DNA from: Cystobasidium ongulense
Taxonomy: Eukaryota > Basidiomycota > Cystobasidiomycetes > Cystobasidiales > Cystobasidiaceae
Length of the DNA stretch: 64,000 nucleotides
Direction: 5' to 3'
Assembly (NCBI GenBank): GCA_022835595.1
Contig: BQUP01000003.1
Location: forward strand, 936,629 to 1,000,628
Shown here: positions 34,168 through 46,000 of the stretch, in pieces
How positions within the stretch are numbered: position 1 is the stretch's first letter
Layout of the letters: every line of letters begins with the position of its first letter
Translations under genes and position numbers: made by a program
The notes under the pieces: model-generated
Seen by the model: only the letters and a program-made list of their open reading frames with translations
Told to the model about the DNA's origin: nothing
Database searches by the model: none

Positions 34168-34519
34168 TGGAGCTTGGAGCTCCGAGTCTGTTTCGTGCTC
34201 TGGCGAACTACTCGATGATCATTGGCTAGCCTTCGGCCAGATCCGCCTTCTATTAGACTCCCAGTCGGAAATGTTACACCTAGACAGTTTAGAGTTTTTG
34301 AATCTGAGACAGTGCTTGTACTTGTATCTGTCATTTGTATTTGTATCTGTCTTTGCACCAGTCTGCACAATCCAACGCTTCACTTACTTCTTCCTGCCCC
34401 TTTATGCTGTCTCGGAATATTTGATTCTAAAGAGGGAAAGACTTAATCACATGGCAAAGCGTACTGAGATACTGAACCGACAGTGTATAATGTTGTACTC
34501 TTATCATTGCTTTTCAACT
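34168..34519. other. Convergent 3' region, orphan gene and SEH1
   Basis: 352 bases between convergent stops, mostly occupied by repeat copy A. Confidence 0.4.
34224..34407 (+). repeat. Dispersed repeat, copy A (orphan-gene 3' flank)
   Basis: About 185 bases similar to 51282-51477. The best-kept core, 34307-34373, has cagtgctt, ttgtatctg, ttgtatttgtatctgtc and agtctg in the same order and spacing as copy B. It lies just 3' of an orphan gene in both places. Confidence 0.6.
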
Positions 34520-36072
34520 TCAATGCCTTCTAGACGAAGCACCCTCCGTCTCACCACCTCCCTCACACGATATAGCTGACAACACCCTCCATTCCCCACT
34601 GTAGCTCGCCTTCCACAATCTGACTACTCCGTCGCATCCAGCTGTACTGAGTACTGTCCCCGTGACGTTCCATTCCACCTTACCTACACCACCACTGCTT
34701 CCATCCACGTGATCTTCAATCTGAGCAGCGAGCGTAGCTTCCCATTGGCCTCCTGCGTCATTTGAAGGAATCACTTTCCATATACGCACTACGCCATCTC
34801 GGGAACCAGAGGCTATTAGATGGTATGACCGTCCACTTGAAGGTGCCCAGGCTATTGTGGAGATTGGAGATATGGGACCTCCTTGAGATGGTTGGAGGAC
34901 AGCGACTTGTGACCAGTATGATGGGGGTGAGAAGTGCATTATCTGTATGAATTCAACAAGTTCAAGTCAGCTAAAGGCATATCTCGATAAAGTAAGGAAG
35001 GTCTCTTACGCGTATTAAGCCTTGAGACCCGGCAGAAACAGCAGCACATTCACCCCACCAAGCTTCCTGGCAGTAAGATACAGCCCAGGCGCCCGAGCTT
35101 TCTATTCTTCCGATATTCTTGCCCACACTCGTCGTGGACGAGTTGGATTGTGCGCCTAGGGAGACCGAGCTGGCTCCTGATGGTCCTAGCGAGGACCTTG
35201 GCCCGGGTCCTGGTGCGTCATCGAAGCCTTTGATAAGCTGCGTCTGACCATGGTGTGAAGCGTGTATATGCGAGCCTTGTGATGAAGGCGAATAGTATGC
35301 GTTTGGTAGAGACAGCAGGTCGATGTCTTCGAGGAGAGACCAGCTCGCTAGACCTGACGAAGATGGATCCAGGCACTCGTATATGCGAAGATGCGAATCT
35401 GCAGCTATTGCAGCCTGTGATAAATAGAGGCGGTTGTATGGTCAGCTTGGGGCTTTAGGGCTTGTATCGAAGTAGACTAACCAGCTTCATGCCGAATTCC
35501 GAAGGCGCGAACGCGACATCTCTCAAACTTCCCCTTGCTTCTACGAGTGTAGCCCTAGGTAGTAGTTCCAGCTTGCCATCGTTGCCGCTCTGCAGGCGTG
35601 TTTCTGCGACGGAGAACAACGACATCAACATGCATGAACACTCCTGCCCTGAAAGGACGCCGGTCGTACACAAAGACTCACCCCATACATTCACTACACT
35701 CCCAGCAATACTGACGAGCACGCTTGTACCGTACTCTCGTGGTCCCCAGATAGCTCTCCATACAGGTCCTTCATTCGCTTTGCAAGATCCAATCTCTGTC
35801 CATTCGTCAACGGGCTCTTGGTCTTTTCCATCTTCATCATCATTCTCATCTCCATCTGTCATATTAGAGTCTCCATTCGCCTTGCCCTTGCCATTGCTGC
35901 TGGCTCGCGAAGTTGACGATGCTGCCGCTATCGTTGTACGGGCATGCACGCGGATCCAGCCATCAAGCGAAGTGCTGGCTAGCAAAGACGGCGAGGACGC
36001 TGAGAAGGCGAGATAGGTGATGAGATCTGCATGCGATGTCGATAATGCCTGCGTTGTGTGTGAGTCGCCCAT
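34520..36072 (-). CDS. SEH1: Nucleoporin SEH1, WD40 protein
   Basis: Beta-propeller subunit of the nuclear pore Y-complex (Nup84/Nup107) and of the SEA/GATOR complex on the vacuole. Exons (minus): 36072-35682, 35603-35482, 35414-35010 and 34942-34520; 446 aa, longer than yeast Seh1 (349) because of loops. WD repeats are visible: SHADLITYLAFSASSPSLLA with STSLDGWIRVH, NEGPVWRAIWGPREYGTSV, SLRDVAFAPSEFGMKLAAIA with ADSHLRIYE, WWGECAAVSAGS, IASGSRDGVVRIWKV and VLSTAGCDGVVRLWKA. The order and the AFAPSEFGMKLA block are typical of Seh1 rather than Sec13. Two low-complexity loops (Asp/Glu-rich near residue 70, Ser/Gly-rich near 230) explain the extra length. ATG at 36072 is chosen over one 12 codons upstream because the family start is short. 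Confidence 0.87.
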
Positions 36073-36874
36073 CTTTGGCAGGCAGGTGAGTGAATGGAGA
36101 AGAAGCAAGCGTCAAACGCACTCGAAGACGAGGGTTTCGTGCGAGAAGAACGCCCAAGTCTTGCGACGAAATGACACTGTTATCGTGGGAGGCGCGTCTC
36201 TACTATGCTGCAAATGCGTACACTGTCGCTACCAATCGTTCTTACATTAATTAATGCTGGTCTTGTCTAGTAGGATCACAAAGGCACGTGCAATAAGAAT
36301 GGAGCCATAATGAAAATGAATGTATTGCATCTCGAATCCCTATACATAGCAAGCAGCATGACCTGATAGGTCCCAAGTTCATGAAATTATCTCATGCCCA
36401 CTGAAGAAAGGACAGACAGACAGGAAGTTCCAAAGAAGAAGAAGGTATATCACTCGAAATTTGTAGTCTAGCGAGAGCTGAATTGAGTCAAAAGTCTAGT
36501 ACGTGGTTGAATTATTCACCTCTGAAGGCAGTATCCAGAAGTCTGGTAGTGCTTGGATGGGTATGAAAGGTGTGTGGAATAGCACACTGGATTGGCTGGT
36601 GTCCGCTTTATGCCGTGCAATATATCAATGAATTTTGAAATGCTTCGTTGATGGAAGAATAGAAACGGTCCAGAGTGTTCGTAGAGTCGACCAGACCTGT
36701 TGTTCGGATTGCTTTGACGAGGAGAAGTATCTCGAATAAACGATTAAAAAAAATTCAATCATGTCTAATATCCGGTCTTTTCCTTTCCGCATTACTAAAT
36801 GCATCCAAAACAAGCACGATTCAAAGTCAGTAAACGTATGAATAGCGTTATCCAAGGGCGTCTGTAATGATGAC
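36073..36874. other. Intergenic region between two minus-strand genes
   Basis: 802 bases holding the SEH1 promoter and the 3' end of the mucin-like gene. Small simple repeats only (gacagacagacag near 36410). Confidence 0.4.
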
Positions 36875-39503
36875 TTACCTTCTAACGCTAGTTCCCTCAC
36901 TAGCAAGTTCATGTCTAATTAACTCATTAGCTTCCGCGCCATCTTCTTCATCTGATTCTCTCCCTCCAAACCGTCTACCTAATTTCAATTTCCGTATATC
37001 AGAACTTGTAATAGAATTGTTTCTATGTTCTCCTTCTGATCCGCTATCGCCGAATGCCGTGGGTGTAGTAGTACCTGAAGCTTTAGGCGTATGTGGTATT
37101 TTTTCCTTCTCTCCCTTTTCGCTCTTTACAGATTCCTCATCCACACCAGTCATACCAGCGAGTACCGGAGGAGAATCACTTCCTTCATCCTGACGAGGGG
37201 TCGATTTATCACCTGAATCGGAAGAATCATCGTTCCTATGCGGGAATTCAGGTTTCCTTAATATGTTTCTATAAGCATCCGCCATTATCGCTGCATCATA
37301 TGGTGCTATCGTTCCAGCTCCAGTACTAGCATTAGTACCCAAAGATCTGTTCGAGGCTTTGTTGATGACACCTCCGCCAGAAGGATCGGTGAACCGAGTT
37401 GATGGGGGTGAATTATCATAGAAGTGTTGTGGTGAATCTGTACGATCTGTATAAGACCTTTCTAGGCTTTTCAGAGCGGGCGAATCGGAACGTCTGTCTA
37501 AGGCTGCTAGTGTGCCTATGCCAGCACCAGTAGTGGCTGCAGATCCGATGTGTCCGGAGGTTGCTGTCCCTTCTCTGGCTGGGCCATTGAACGCTGCGTT
37601 TCCTCTGACTAAAGCTCCAGCGCTTGCACTACTCATTCTGCCCGTATTACCAGTACCATCAGAAAGTGATTCCGATAGTGGTCTTGCATCCTTCTCTTGG
37701 TCTATTCCTAGTGCCGCAATCTTTCTTGTGGGAGTAGTAGAAGTAGCCACAGAGTCATCACCAATACCAGTTCCACTTTTGGTTTCCATATATTGAGACT
37801 CTCTCCTTTTCCTTCTGATACGTCGAAGTATGAACCATAGAGTGAATAAAGCAGCTAATAGAGCTAGGAAACCAAAGACTGCAATGATAGCAATGGCCCA
37901 TTTAGGAACTGGATTTCCGTTATTTGGGTCTCGGTTCTGAAGGACCGAAGGTCCTCTTGTTCTAGCAATCGATGAGACAACACTTGATTCTGTTGATGCG
38001 ATGGCTGCATTTGAAGTTGATAGTGCTGACAACGAGGACAGTAAGGGTGGAGGTATTGAGTTCCCCGCTGCTGATAAACTTGAGATGACCGATGATAATG
38101 AAGATTGTGCACTTGATGCCGACGCTGCCGCTGCAGTCAAGCCAGCTAGATTGGTGATTGTGCTCAAACCGCCGGTCAAAGTAAGTGGTATAGAGCCAAG
38201 AGTCGGATCGCTCAAGACAATGGATGTAGCTAGGGCGGGCGGTATAGACAGTCCGGGTATAGCAGTAGGTGTGGGAGTAGCAGCGGCATCTGAAGCGGAA
38301 GAAGAAAAAGCAGCAGCAGCAGCTAATTGAGATGCGAGAGTTGCGGGTGGTGATGTTTGTAGAATCTCAAAAGTAGCTTGATGTCTCGCGCCCGCATTCA
38401 CATCTGCTCCTTGCGTGGCTATGACGAAGAAATACGAGTGAGTGAGGGTCTGCCCTTCTGTCCAGGTAGTCTGGGTGGGCAGCCATGCATCGTCGACTCT
38501 GTTTGTTGTACAAATAGCACGACGTCAGGTACAGCTCGCCCTTCCCAGGACAACGCAACAGTAGACTTCTATTTCGGACTCACTGGTAGCCTACTGAACC
38601 TCGAAAGGTGCTAACGTTCCGCCATGCGAAAAGTTCCTGCTCCGAGCCAGCATTGAAGAGGTGTATGTCGACATACCCTGGAGTGGATAGAAGATCAGCT
38701 AACGAGACTAGCTGGGAAGAAGGTGATGCTTACCGGTTCCTATGTATACAGGGTAGTTGGTATTCCTACAAACGGGGTAAGAGTCAAGCGAGAGAGTGAA
38801 TAAAATGACGGAGATCAATCACGTGCATGGACGACGCCACATCGTCCTCGACGAGTCTCACCATATAAACTTGGAATATTGGCCCTGCTGGAGGATGGTA
38901 TCATCTTCAGGAAAACAGGACAGGACATCATTGTCGACGTTGTTGCATGCTGGGTCTATTGGAAATTTGTGATGGTCATGGAAGTGTTTTGCATTCAGAC
39001 ACGGTGCGTGCACGTGCAGTATTTGAAACAAGCATTCAAAAGTCAGTCGTTGGATGCAGGCAGGCAGAGAGTGGTATACGAATGAGCAACCTACATCCTT
39101 CGCTGACGTTGCCCACTCCTGCACCTGCTTGCTGTCTCTTGCGCGACCTGGCTGACCTGTTCGCCCGTTTCAACAGGAGTTGTTGTACTGGATCTACTTT
39201 CAATATGGACGATGTTGGTGCAGTCCTGAGTGGCCTTGAGGTAGATATGGGATGATCAGAAACGAGTCTACTCGCAGGGAATGCCTCTCCATGCTGCTCT
39301 TGCTGTCGGGGACCCTTCACTCGCGCAGTCACTCGAGCGTCTGTGCCTCTGTGAGCTGGCTGGACGTCCACCATCGATGCCGGTCTTGCAGCTAGTCCAT
39401 GTGGATGTTCCGAGCACGGTTGAGGATATGTCGTCCACTTCCTATCTCGCTCCTTCCTTCCTGACGGCTCGTTGAAGGTGTCTGCTATTCCAGTTGTTGC
39501 CAC
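36875..39503 (-). CDS. Mucin-like single-pass membrane protein, conserved ectodomain
   Basis: Predicted cell-surface protein. Supported exons (minus): one ending at 39125, then 38955-38862, 38765-38734, 38677-38584 and 38498-36875. The 5' end is uncertain: 39503 is the first in-frame Met (740 aa), but no signal peptide follows it, so a further 5' exon may exist. The ectodomain contains ILQQGQYSKFIWNTNYPVYI, GTGYVDIHLFNAGSEQ and VDDAWLPTQTTWTEGQTLTH, a compact beta-type domain rebuilt over four short exons. A Ser/Ala-rich, probably O-glycosylated stalk of about 120 residues follows. One membrane helix (WAIAIIAVFGFLALLAALFT) and a basic stop (RRIRRKRR) lead to a cytosolic tail of about 330 residues rich in Ser, Thr, Asp and Glu. 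The layout is like fungal wall sensors, but I cannot assign it to Wsc or Mid2. Confidence 0.65.
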
Positions 39504-39803
39504 TCGTACAAGGCATCAACGGTGGTGAGTCTGGTAATCCCCCTGATCCAGCGAAACAGCTTCGTAAAGGATGTTATATGCTTCAATATATGGTGTATGA
39601 ACGAGCTACTTCTCCAATGAATGTGTTTCTTCCTCAAGGGGAGGCGACTGTCATTCTGCTCGTCTACACCTTGATCGCCTGGAAATGAAGGCAGCTTGGA
39701 CAGCGGACAACTGAAGAGCAAGAGCAACATCATCAACGAGAGAATACTTCAGCACACCATCTTGTAGACTACCCGCATCAATCCACGTAACGGCACTCCC
39801 GCA
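39504..39803. other. Divergent region before GYP7
   Basis: 300 bases between the uncertain 5' end of the membrane-protein gene and the GYP7 start. A minus-strand frame beginning MMMLLLLFSC at 39736 looks signal-like, but I could not splice it convincingly to the downstream exons. Confidence 0.35.
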
Positions 39804-42713
39804 ATGGGCGGTGGCTCCACCCGCAGTCCGCCTTTATCATCCTCATCATCATCATCAAGCACGCGTGACGTGGGCCACGACAGCAACGACAGCAACTACG
39901 ACGACCTCATCACGACTCAGACCAGCGAGAGCGATCCAGACACGGTGCATGTCCATCTGAGAGCGCCCTCTGCTGCCCCCATGTCCCCGGCGTCCGGAGC
40001 ATGCACGCTCAAGTACTGCAAGTCGGCATGCTACATTCATCCATCTTCGTATTCAAGAGATAACGTAGGCGGTTGGATTGCCATCTCCAAACGAGGCAAG
40101 AGAGACTTCTTGCTCTCGTGGATCCCAGATGCAATGGTCAGAAGCGAGGATAAGGACAAGTTTGTAAGGGTCGAGATTGGCGCTGATGGAGAGTTGGAAG
40201 TCGGTGATGAGGGTGAGTGAAGATGCAGGCATTGGCCATATTCAATAAAAATCCTCCAGAAATCCTTACTTCCTTCTATTCGACTCGCAGTCAGCCTCTC
40301 AGACTCGCTCAGCTTCGAAGGTCTCTCCACCTCGTTCAGCACCCATGCTTGGTCAATCCCCTTATCGGCCATCTACAGCATCTCAGTAACCCCGCCAACA
40401 CTCGCAAATTGGTATGGTAGCATTCAACTGCACCTATGCGAGTCATTCCTCCAGACTTGCAGTGACGAGAATGGCCAAACGAGGAACATCCCAACCTTGC
40501 CCTTGTATTTCCATGACGATGAGAGTCCGAGCACAATGCTTATGATGGACAGGCGTAGCTTAGCTATGAAAGAAGGACCTTCAAGCTCGACTACTGCAAG
40601 CGCTGGAAATGCCAACGGAGCTGCAAGGCTCCCCTCATCCTGGGGTGGCGAAGATCTCATATTCGCTTTGAAACGATATGCCAATGTAGTGAAGAGCACT
40701 GCCAGTCCAAACTTGTATCTCGTCAACCCGTCGCAGTCAGACCTTGAAGCTCATTCGGTACCTTTGTACGAAGATGAGCTACTTAGTACAGCAGGCGCAG
40801 CGGCCGTCTTAAAGCATCGCAATCGTGTAAACACAAGCAACAGCTCCTCTTCTCGCACCTCCATCCTACATCAGTCCCTCTCTCCTCAAGCTGGAACATC
40901 TAACAGCGAAGCTCTACCTACCCTTGACAACCTTACCTTCAATGTCCTCTCCTCCTTTTCCCGCTTAACCAACCGAGCGAAAGCCTCAGCCCAGCAAATA
41001 GCCCATCCGATCCTCTCCCATCCTCTATCAAAGCCCATTCTCAAGCATCTTCCACCACCTGTACAAAGTCTCGCTAATGCCAATGCTCCGGAGTATTCTA
41101 AATGGGCTGAACGAGCAGGAGTAGCAGGTTATGATGCCGCTCGTGTTTATCTAGCAAGATGGGCAAGAACAGTAGCGGAAGAAGGGGAACGTAATCGTAA
41201 AAGCGAAATTAGATTTACTAGTAATGGTTTAGCTAATATAGATGATGATGATGGTAAAAGAAATTCAGGTGCAGATGAAATTGGTGGACCTTTTGAAATG
41301 TTATATTCTACTTATAGAATTCAAAGACCTAGAAGTACTAGGGTTCAGGGCTATCAACCTATTATTGAATCTGAATGGGATGCTTGGTTTGATAATACTA
41401 CTGGAAAACTTATGCTTTCTGGTCAAGAAGCTAAGAAGAGGATCTTCCAACGTGGGCTAGTCGAAGGAGCTAGAAGGAAAGCCTGGCCTTTCTTACTTGA
41501 TGTCTACCCATGGGATTCAACATTACAAGAAAGACAAGATTTATACCATTCGAAAAAGAAAGAGTATGAAGAATTAAAAGCACAATGGTTCGGAAGAAAA
41601 GACGTTACTACGACAGAACAATTTATTGAAGAACATCATAGGATACGAATTGACTGTTTACGTACTGATCGTACTCAATCTATGTTTTCATCAGATGCCT
41701 CAGCACCTATTTCAGGAGATCGTAACTTAACTGAATTACATAATGCTCAAATGGCTGCTTCTATGATTGATACTTCTACTAGAGGTGGCGCAGATTCAGG
41801 TGGTCATCCTCCTGGTAACTTTCACACTCATAAATTAATGGAAATACTATTGACTTACAATGTTAAAGAGACGGAATTGGGATATGTTCAGGGAATGAGC
41901 GACCTTGCTAGTCCGCTTTATATAGTACTCGAAGGGGATGAGCCTTTGGTATTCTGGTGCTTTGTCAATTTGATGGAGCAGAGAATGGTGAGCTAATACC
42001 TACCTTAATGACTAATACGATAGAAACTATGCTGAGGTTTTCTTTGTGTTATTCCATCGAAGAAACCCAACTTTTATCGTGATCAAAGCGGAATGAAAGC
42101 CCAACTTTCAGCACTTCAAGAATTGATCGCATTAATGGATCCCCAACTATACGCACATTTAGAAAAGACGGATTCTCTAAACTTATTCTTCTGTTTCCGT
42201 TGGATATTAATCGCTTTCAAAAGAGAATTCAAATTGGAAGACTGTTTATCTATTTGGGAAGCTATCTGGTCTTCACCTTGTTCTAAATCATTCCATCTCT
42301 TCCTGGCACTTTCGATATTGGAAAGTCATAGAGGTGTCATCATTCGATACCTACAGGAATTTGATGAGGTGCTGAAATACATCAATGAATTAGCGGGTAC
42401 TATGGAACCTTATCCTTTAATCAATCAAGCGGAGGTACTTTATTTAGGCTTCAGAAATTTAGTGGAAGCTACGGATAGAAGAAAAGCAGAACGAGCTTCT
42501 TCGAGTAGTTCAGCTATTACATCGGGTGAAGCGACGCTGCGGAAACGGAATACTGGGACTGCAACACCGTCTTCGACTAGCACTACACCGCCAGTGTCGA
42601 ACAAGGAAAAGGAAAAAGATCCACTCGTCAAGATTGTCAATGATGAAGCTGAGGCGGAAGCTAGAGTTCCTGATATTACTCTCAGCGATGAATTGAGAGC
42701 TTTGGCTTTTTAG
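39804..42713 (+). CDS. GYP7: Rab GTPase-activating protein of the GYP7/TBC1D15 type
   Basis: TBC-domain Rab GAP that switches off Ypt7/Rab-type GTPases in vesicle and vacuole traffic. Three exons: 39804-40212, 40291-41987 and 42063-42713; 918 aa. A Ser-rich start (coded by a tcatcatcatc run) leads into an N-terminal PH-like region seen in Gyp7 (YGSIQLHLCESFLQ, IPTLPLYFHDDESPSTM). The TBC domain starts at GYQPIIESEWDAWFD with RGLVEGARRKAWPFLLDVYP. The arginine finger is in RIRIDCLRTDRTQSMF, and the glutamine finger in ETELGYVQGMSDLASPL. DSLNLFFCFRWILIAFKREF follows, with HLFLALSILESHRGVII near the end. Both catalytic fingers are present, so it should be active. Confidence 0.93.
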
Positions 42714-43081
42714 GGTGTTTTGGGCGTGGAGTCAGTCATCTTATCAGCAAGAGAAGGGCCTTGAGCCGGCTAGGCAGACACTCTCTCTCCCTCACCGAGA
42801 AAATTACACGGTAAGTGGAAGACATGTGTATCGGAATGTACCGAGATATCTTTTCCAGGATAGGGCCTAGTGGCGACTGTAGCATAATTCACGTTGACGA
42901 GTGTAGCTTTTCTGCGATGATTATCTGTTACACGAATACACGCGTGATGTAGGATAGTACGTCGTATTTGTATTTGAGCTTGTCTTTCAATTTTACGCAT
43001 TTCCGTCAGTATAGCGTGTCTGACATTGCCGCTGCTCTTTCTTTCTTCCACCAAGCAACAACAACGAGCAAGATAAGCACC
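42714..43081. other. Intergenic region, GYP7 to NMD5
   Basis: 368 bases with the GYP7 3' end and the importin promoter. No gene seen. Confidence 0.35.
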
Positions 43082-46000
43082 ATGGACGCATCCACGCTCG
43101 TCGCCTGCTTCGACGCAAGCTTCTCGCCCAATGCGAACATCCGCATATCGAGTGAGCTCGAGCTGCGCAAGGTGAGTTGTGTCGTGGTGTAATTGCGAAA
43201 GAAAGTCACATGCTGATGGAAGTACTCTACAAATTTCATACACACGCGCTGGCGACGAATACACGATGGACTGGTGCACGCATGAATGCAACGTAGCTCG
43301 AGCGGATACCGGGCATGCCATCCACCGTGCTGCACATCATCAGCTCGCCAGAGTCGACGCCGCCCGTCCGTCAAGCAGCTGCAGTCTACCTGAAGAACCG
43401 TATTTCGCGTTCATGGAGCACGCCCGACAGAGAGAACGGCAGCTCCAGCACTACTGCACCGTCGACGTCGTCAATCTCGCCTACCAACATCATCCCTATC
43501 GCAGACGCGGATAAAGCCACAATCAAGCAGAATATCCTGCATGTCCTCGTCGAAACACCACAGCAGAACGTCAAAGTGCAGCTCAAAACGTGTCTAGGGA
43601 CTATAATCGCTGAAGACTTTCCTGAACGATGGGAACAACTCATGCAGCAGACCTTGCAATGCCTTCAGTCCGGTCACGAGAATCAAATTGAAGGTGGACT
43701 GCTAACTTTGATCGAGATATTGAAGATTTACAGGTGGGTGTAGCTTTGTCCTTGAAGGCTGAAGTTCCGAGGATCCTGCTTTTATGATGACTTGCTGACT
43801 TACTCTTTGTACTTTCCTGGTTTGCTTTTTAGATACCGGCGGCATGAGAGAGACATACCTAACAAGATATGCGAACAGGTCATGCCTTTGCTCGTCAGAC
43901 TAGGACAGCAACTCTTAGCATCCTCACCAGCACCATCAGCGCCTGAATCGACAGGTCACCTACTCCACCTTATCGCGAAAGCATACAAGATTTCAATAGT
44001 AGCGGATCTATCACCTCATCAAGCTAGTCAGGAATCTATCGTTCAGTGGGGTACCTTTTTACTTCAAATCGTATGCAGAGTGATACCGAACGAAGCTCAG
44101 CCTGAAGACAAGGATGACAGGGAGAGATGGTCATGGTGGAAAGCCAAGAAATGGGCTCATCACGTGGTATGTCACATCCACGACTTGTGAAGATTCACTG
44201 GCTAGAGAAACAGCCTCTCTAATAATACTTTGTTATACTTTGCACGCAGCTCAATCGTCTATACAACACCTACGGCTCGCCAACACAATTACCTAGCAAC
44301 AGAGCGAGCTTCAAGCAATTCGCGGAAAACTTCCAAGCCCACTTTGCACCTGAAATCTTGAAAGCATACCTCCGGTAAGTCAATTCATGCATAGCTGTCT
44401 AATTCATTCTCTGAACTACGGTATACTGAAATCGACTACTTTCTTCTGTTCCTTACTCACAGATGTGTAGAACAATATGCTAATGGTGAAGTGTGGATGA
44501 GCAGACGCTGCGTGCGTTTCGTTCTTGAATTTTTCGAAGACTGGTAAGTCTCAACGCCAGCCCACTCTACACATGTGCTAAGCTAAGTCTCGTTATCGGA
44601 TAAAGCGTGAAACCCAAAGTCATGTGGCAACAACTTAAACCTCACCTTGATCTACTCATCTCCCGCTTTGTCTTCCCATGCTTATGTCTTACGGACGAAG
44701 AACTGGAGCAATTTGACGATGACCCGATTGAATACTGTCGTGCACATTTCGGAGGTAAGCCTGTAGCATGTATTAAATTATTGGAATATCAGGCTAATTA
44801 TCTACGATTGCCCTTTCTTCTTAGATTTCATCGAGGATTGGTTCTCGTCACCCCTCACCGCTGCTATCAGCTTTGTTCAAGTTCTCGTCAAATCAAGAAA
44901 GTCAGCTACTTTCATGCCCATGCTGAATGTCGTGAATGATATTGTCTCGCAGTGAGTGGAGTACATCCTAACCGTGCGATTCTCCTCTCCACACTGACAA
45001 ATCTCCTCTGCTTCATAGCTATCCTGCTGAGCGGACGGCCCGGGAAAAGGACGGAGCGCTGCGTCTGCTTGGATGTCTTTCTGATACAGTCGTGAAGACG
45101 GTAAGTCATCCCTCATATTCTTGATACGAACCAGAATTCGGCTAGATCATTTGCTGATGTATGGGTTCTCTGGAACAACAGAAGGGCGTCGGGGATCAGA
45201 TGCAAGACTTTTTCATCAACTATATCTTCCCTGAATTCTCAAGTAAAGAAGGTCATCTACGAGTACGAGCTTTGGAAATGGTTGAAAAGTTCGAAGAGGT
45301 CGATATGACCTGGCCAGACTCGAAACGACTTACAGAGATGTTTACTATGGTAATGACTTGCGTTACCGATGAGGCATTACCTGTACGGGTACAGGCAGCG
45401 TTAGCTTTACCCGAGCTTATTCGATATGACGAAGGTGAGAATCTGCCTAATCGGATTGTAGAGCGAATGAAAGCTGACACTTCCTCTGCAGTGCGGACGG
45501 GTCTTGGCCCAAATGTTGGACGTCTCATGCAAGAACTACTGAAAATGTCAGAAGAGACGGATATTGACGCGCTTAGCAAGCCTACGAAAGCCCTTGTTTC
45601 CAATTTCCCCGATGAGCTGCTGCCTTTCGCTACAGAAATTTCCACCACAATGGTATGTTCGAGTATTATGCAAAGTTTACTTGTCGCTCACTTCTATAAC
45701 CTCTTTTTCCAGCGCGACTCATACCTCCGCCTATTGCATGAAGTCGTCGACGCACGCGCGAAGAACGATCCAAGCGATCTTCTCGCGACTGGAGATTTCT
45801 CCGATGCCTTGGACGATAGCGATGAAAAGACACTGGTCGCTATGAATGTTCTGCAAACGCTTGAAACGCTGCTTCGTTCGATATCGACGGCGCCCCCTAT
45901 TGTAGCGCAACTGGAGACCATTCTCATGCCTGTCCTGTCTCTCACGATACAGCACGAGTTCATCGGTGAGTACGACACTTGCGAGAATGCACTGAAACAC

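Noticed and set aside
36625-36912. Possible extra 3' exon of the mucin-like gene, since a GTAAGT donor overlaps its stop
   Set aside because: The spliced reading gives only a short tail with no family support; the stop at 36875 is the simpler end.
39485-39736. Signal-like frame starting MMMLLLLFSC as first exon of the mucin-like gene
   Set aside because: No donor and acceptor pair in the right phase joins it clearly to the next exon; left open rather than asserted.
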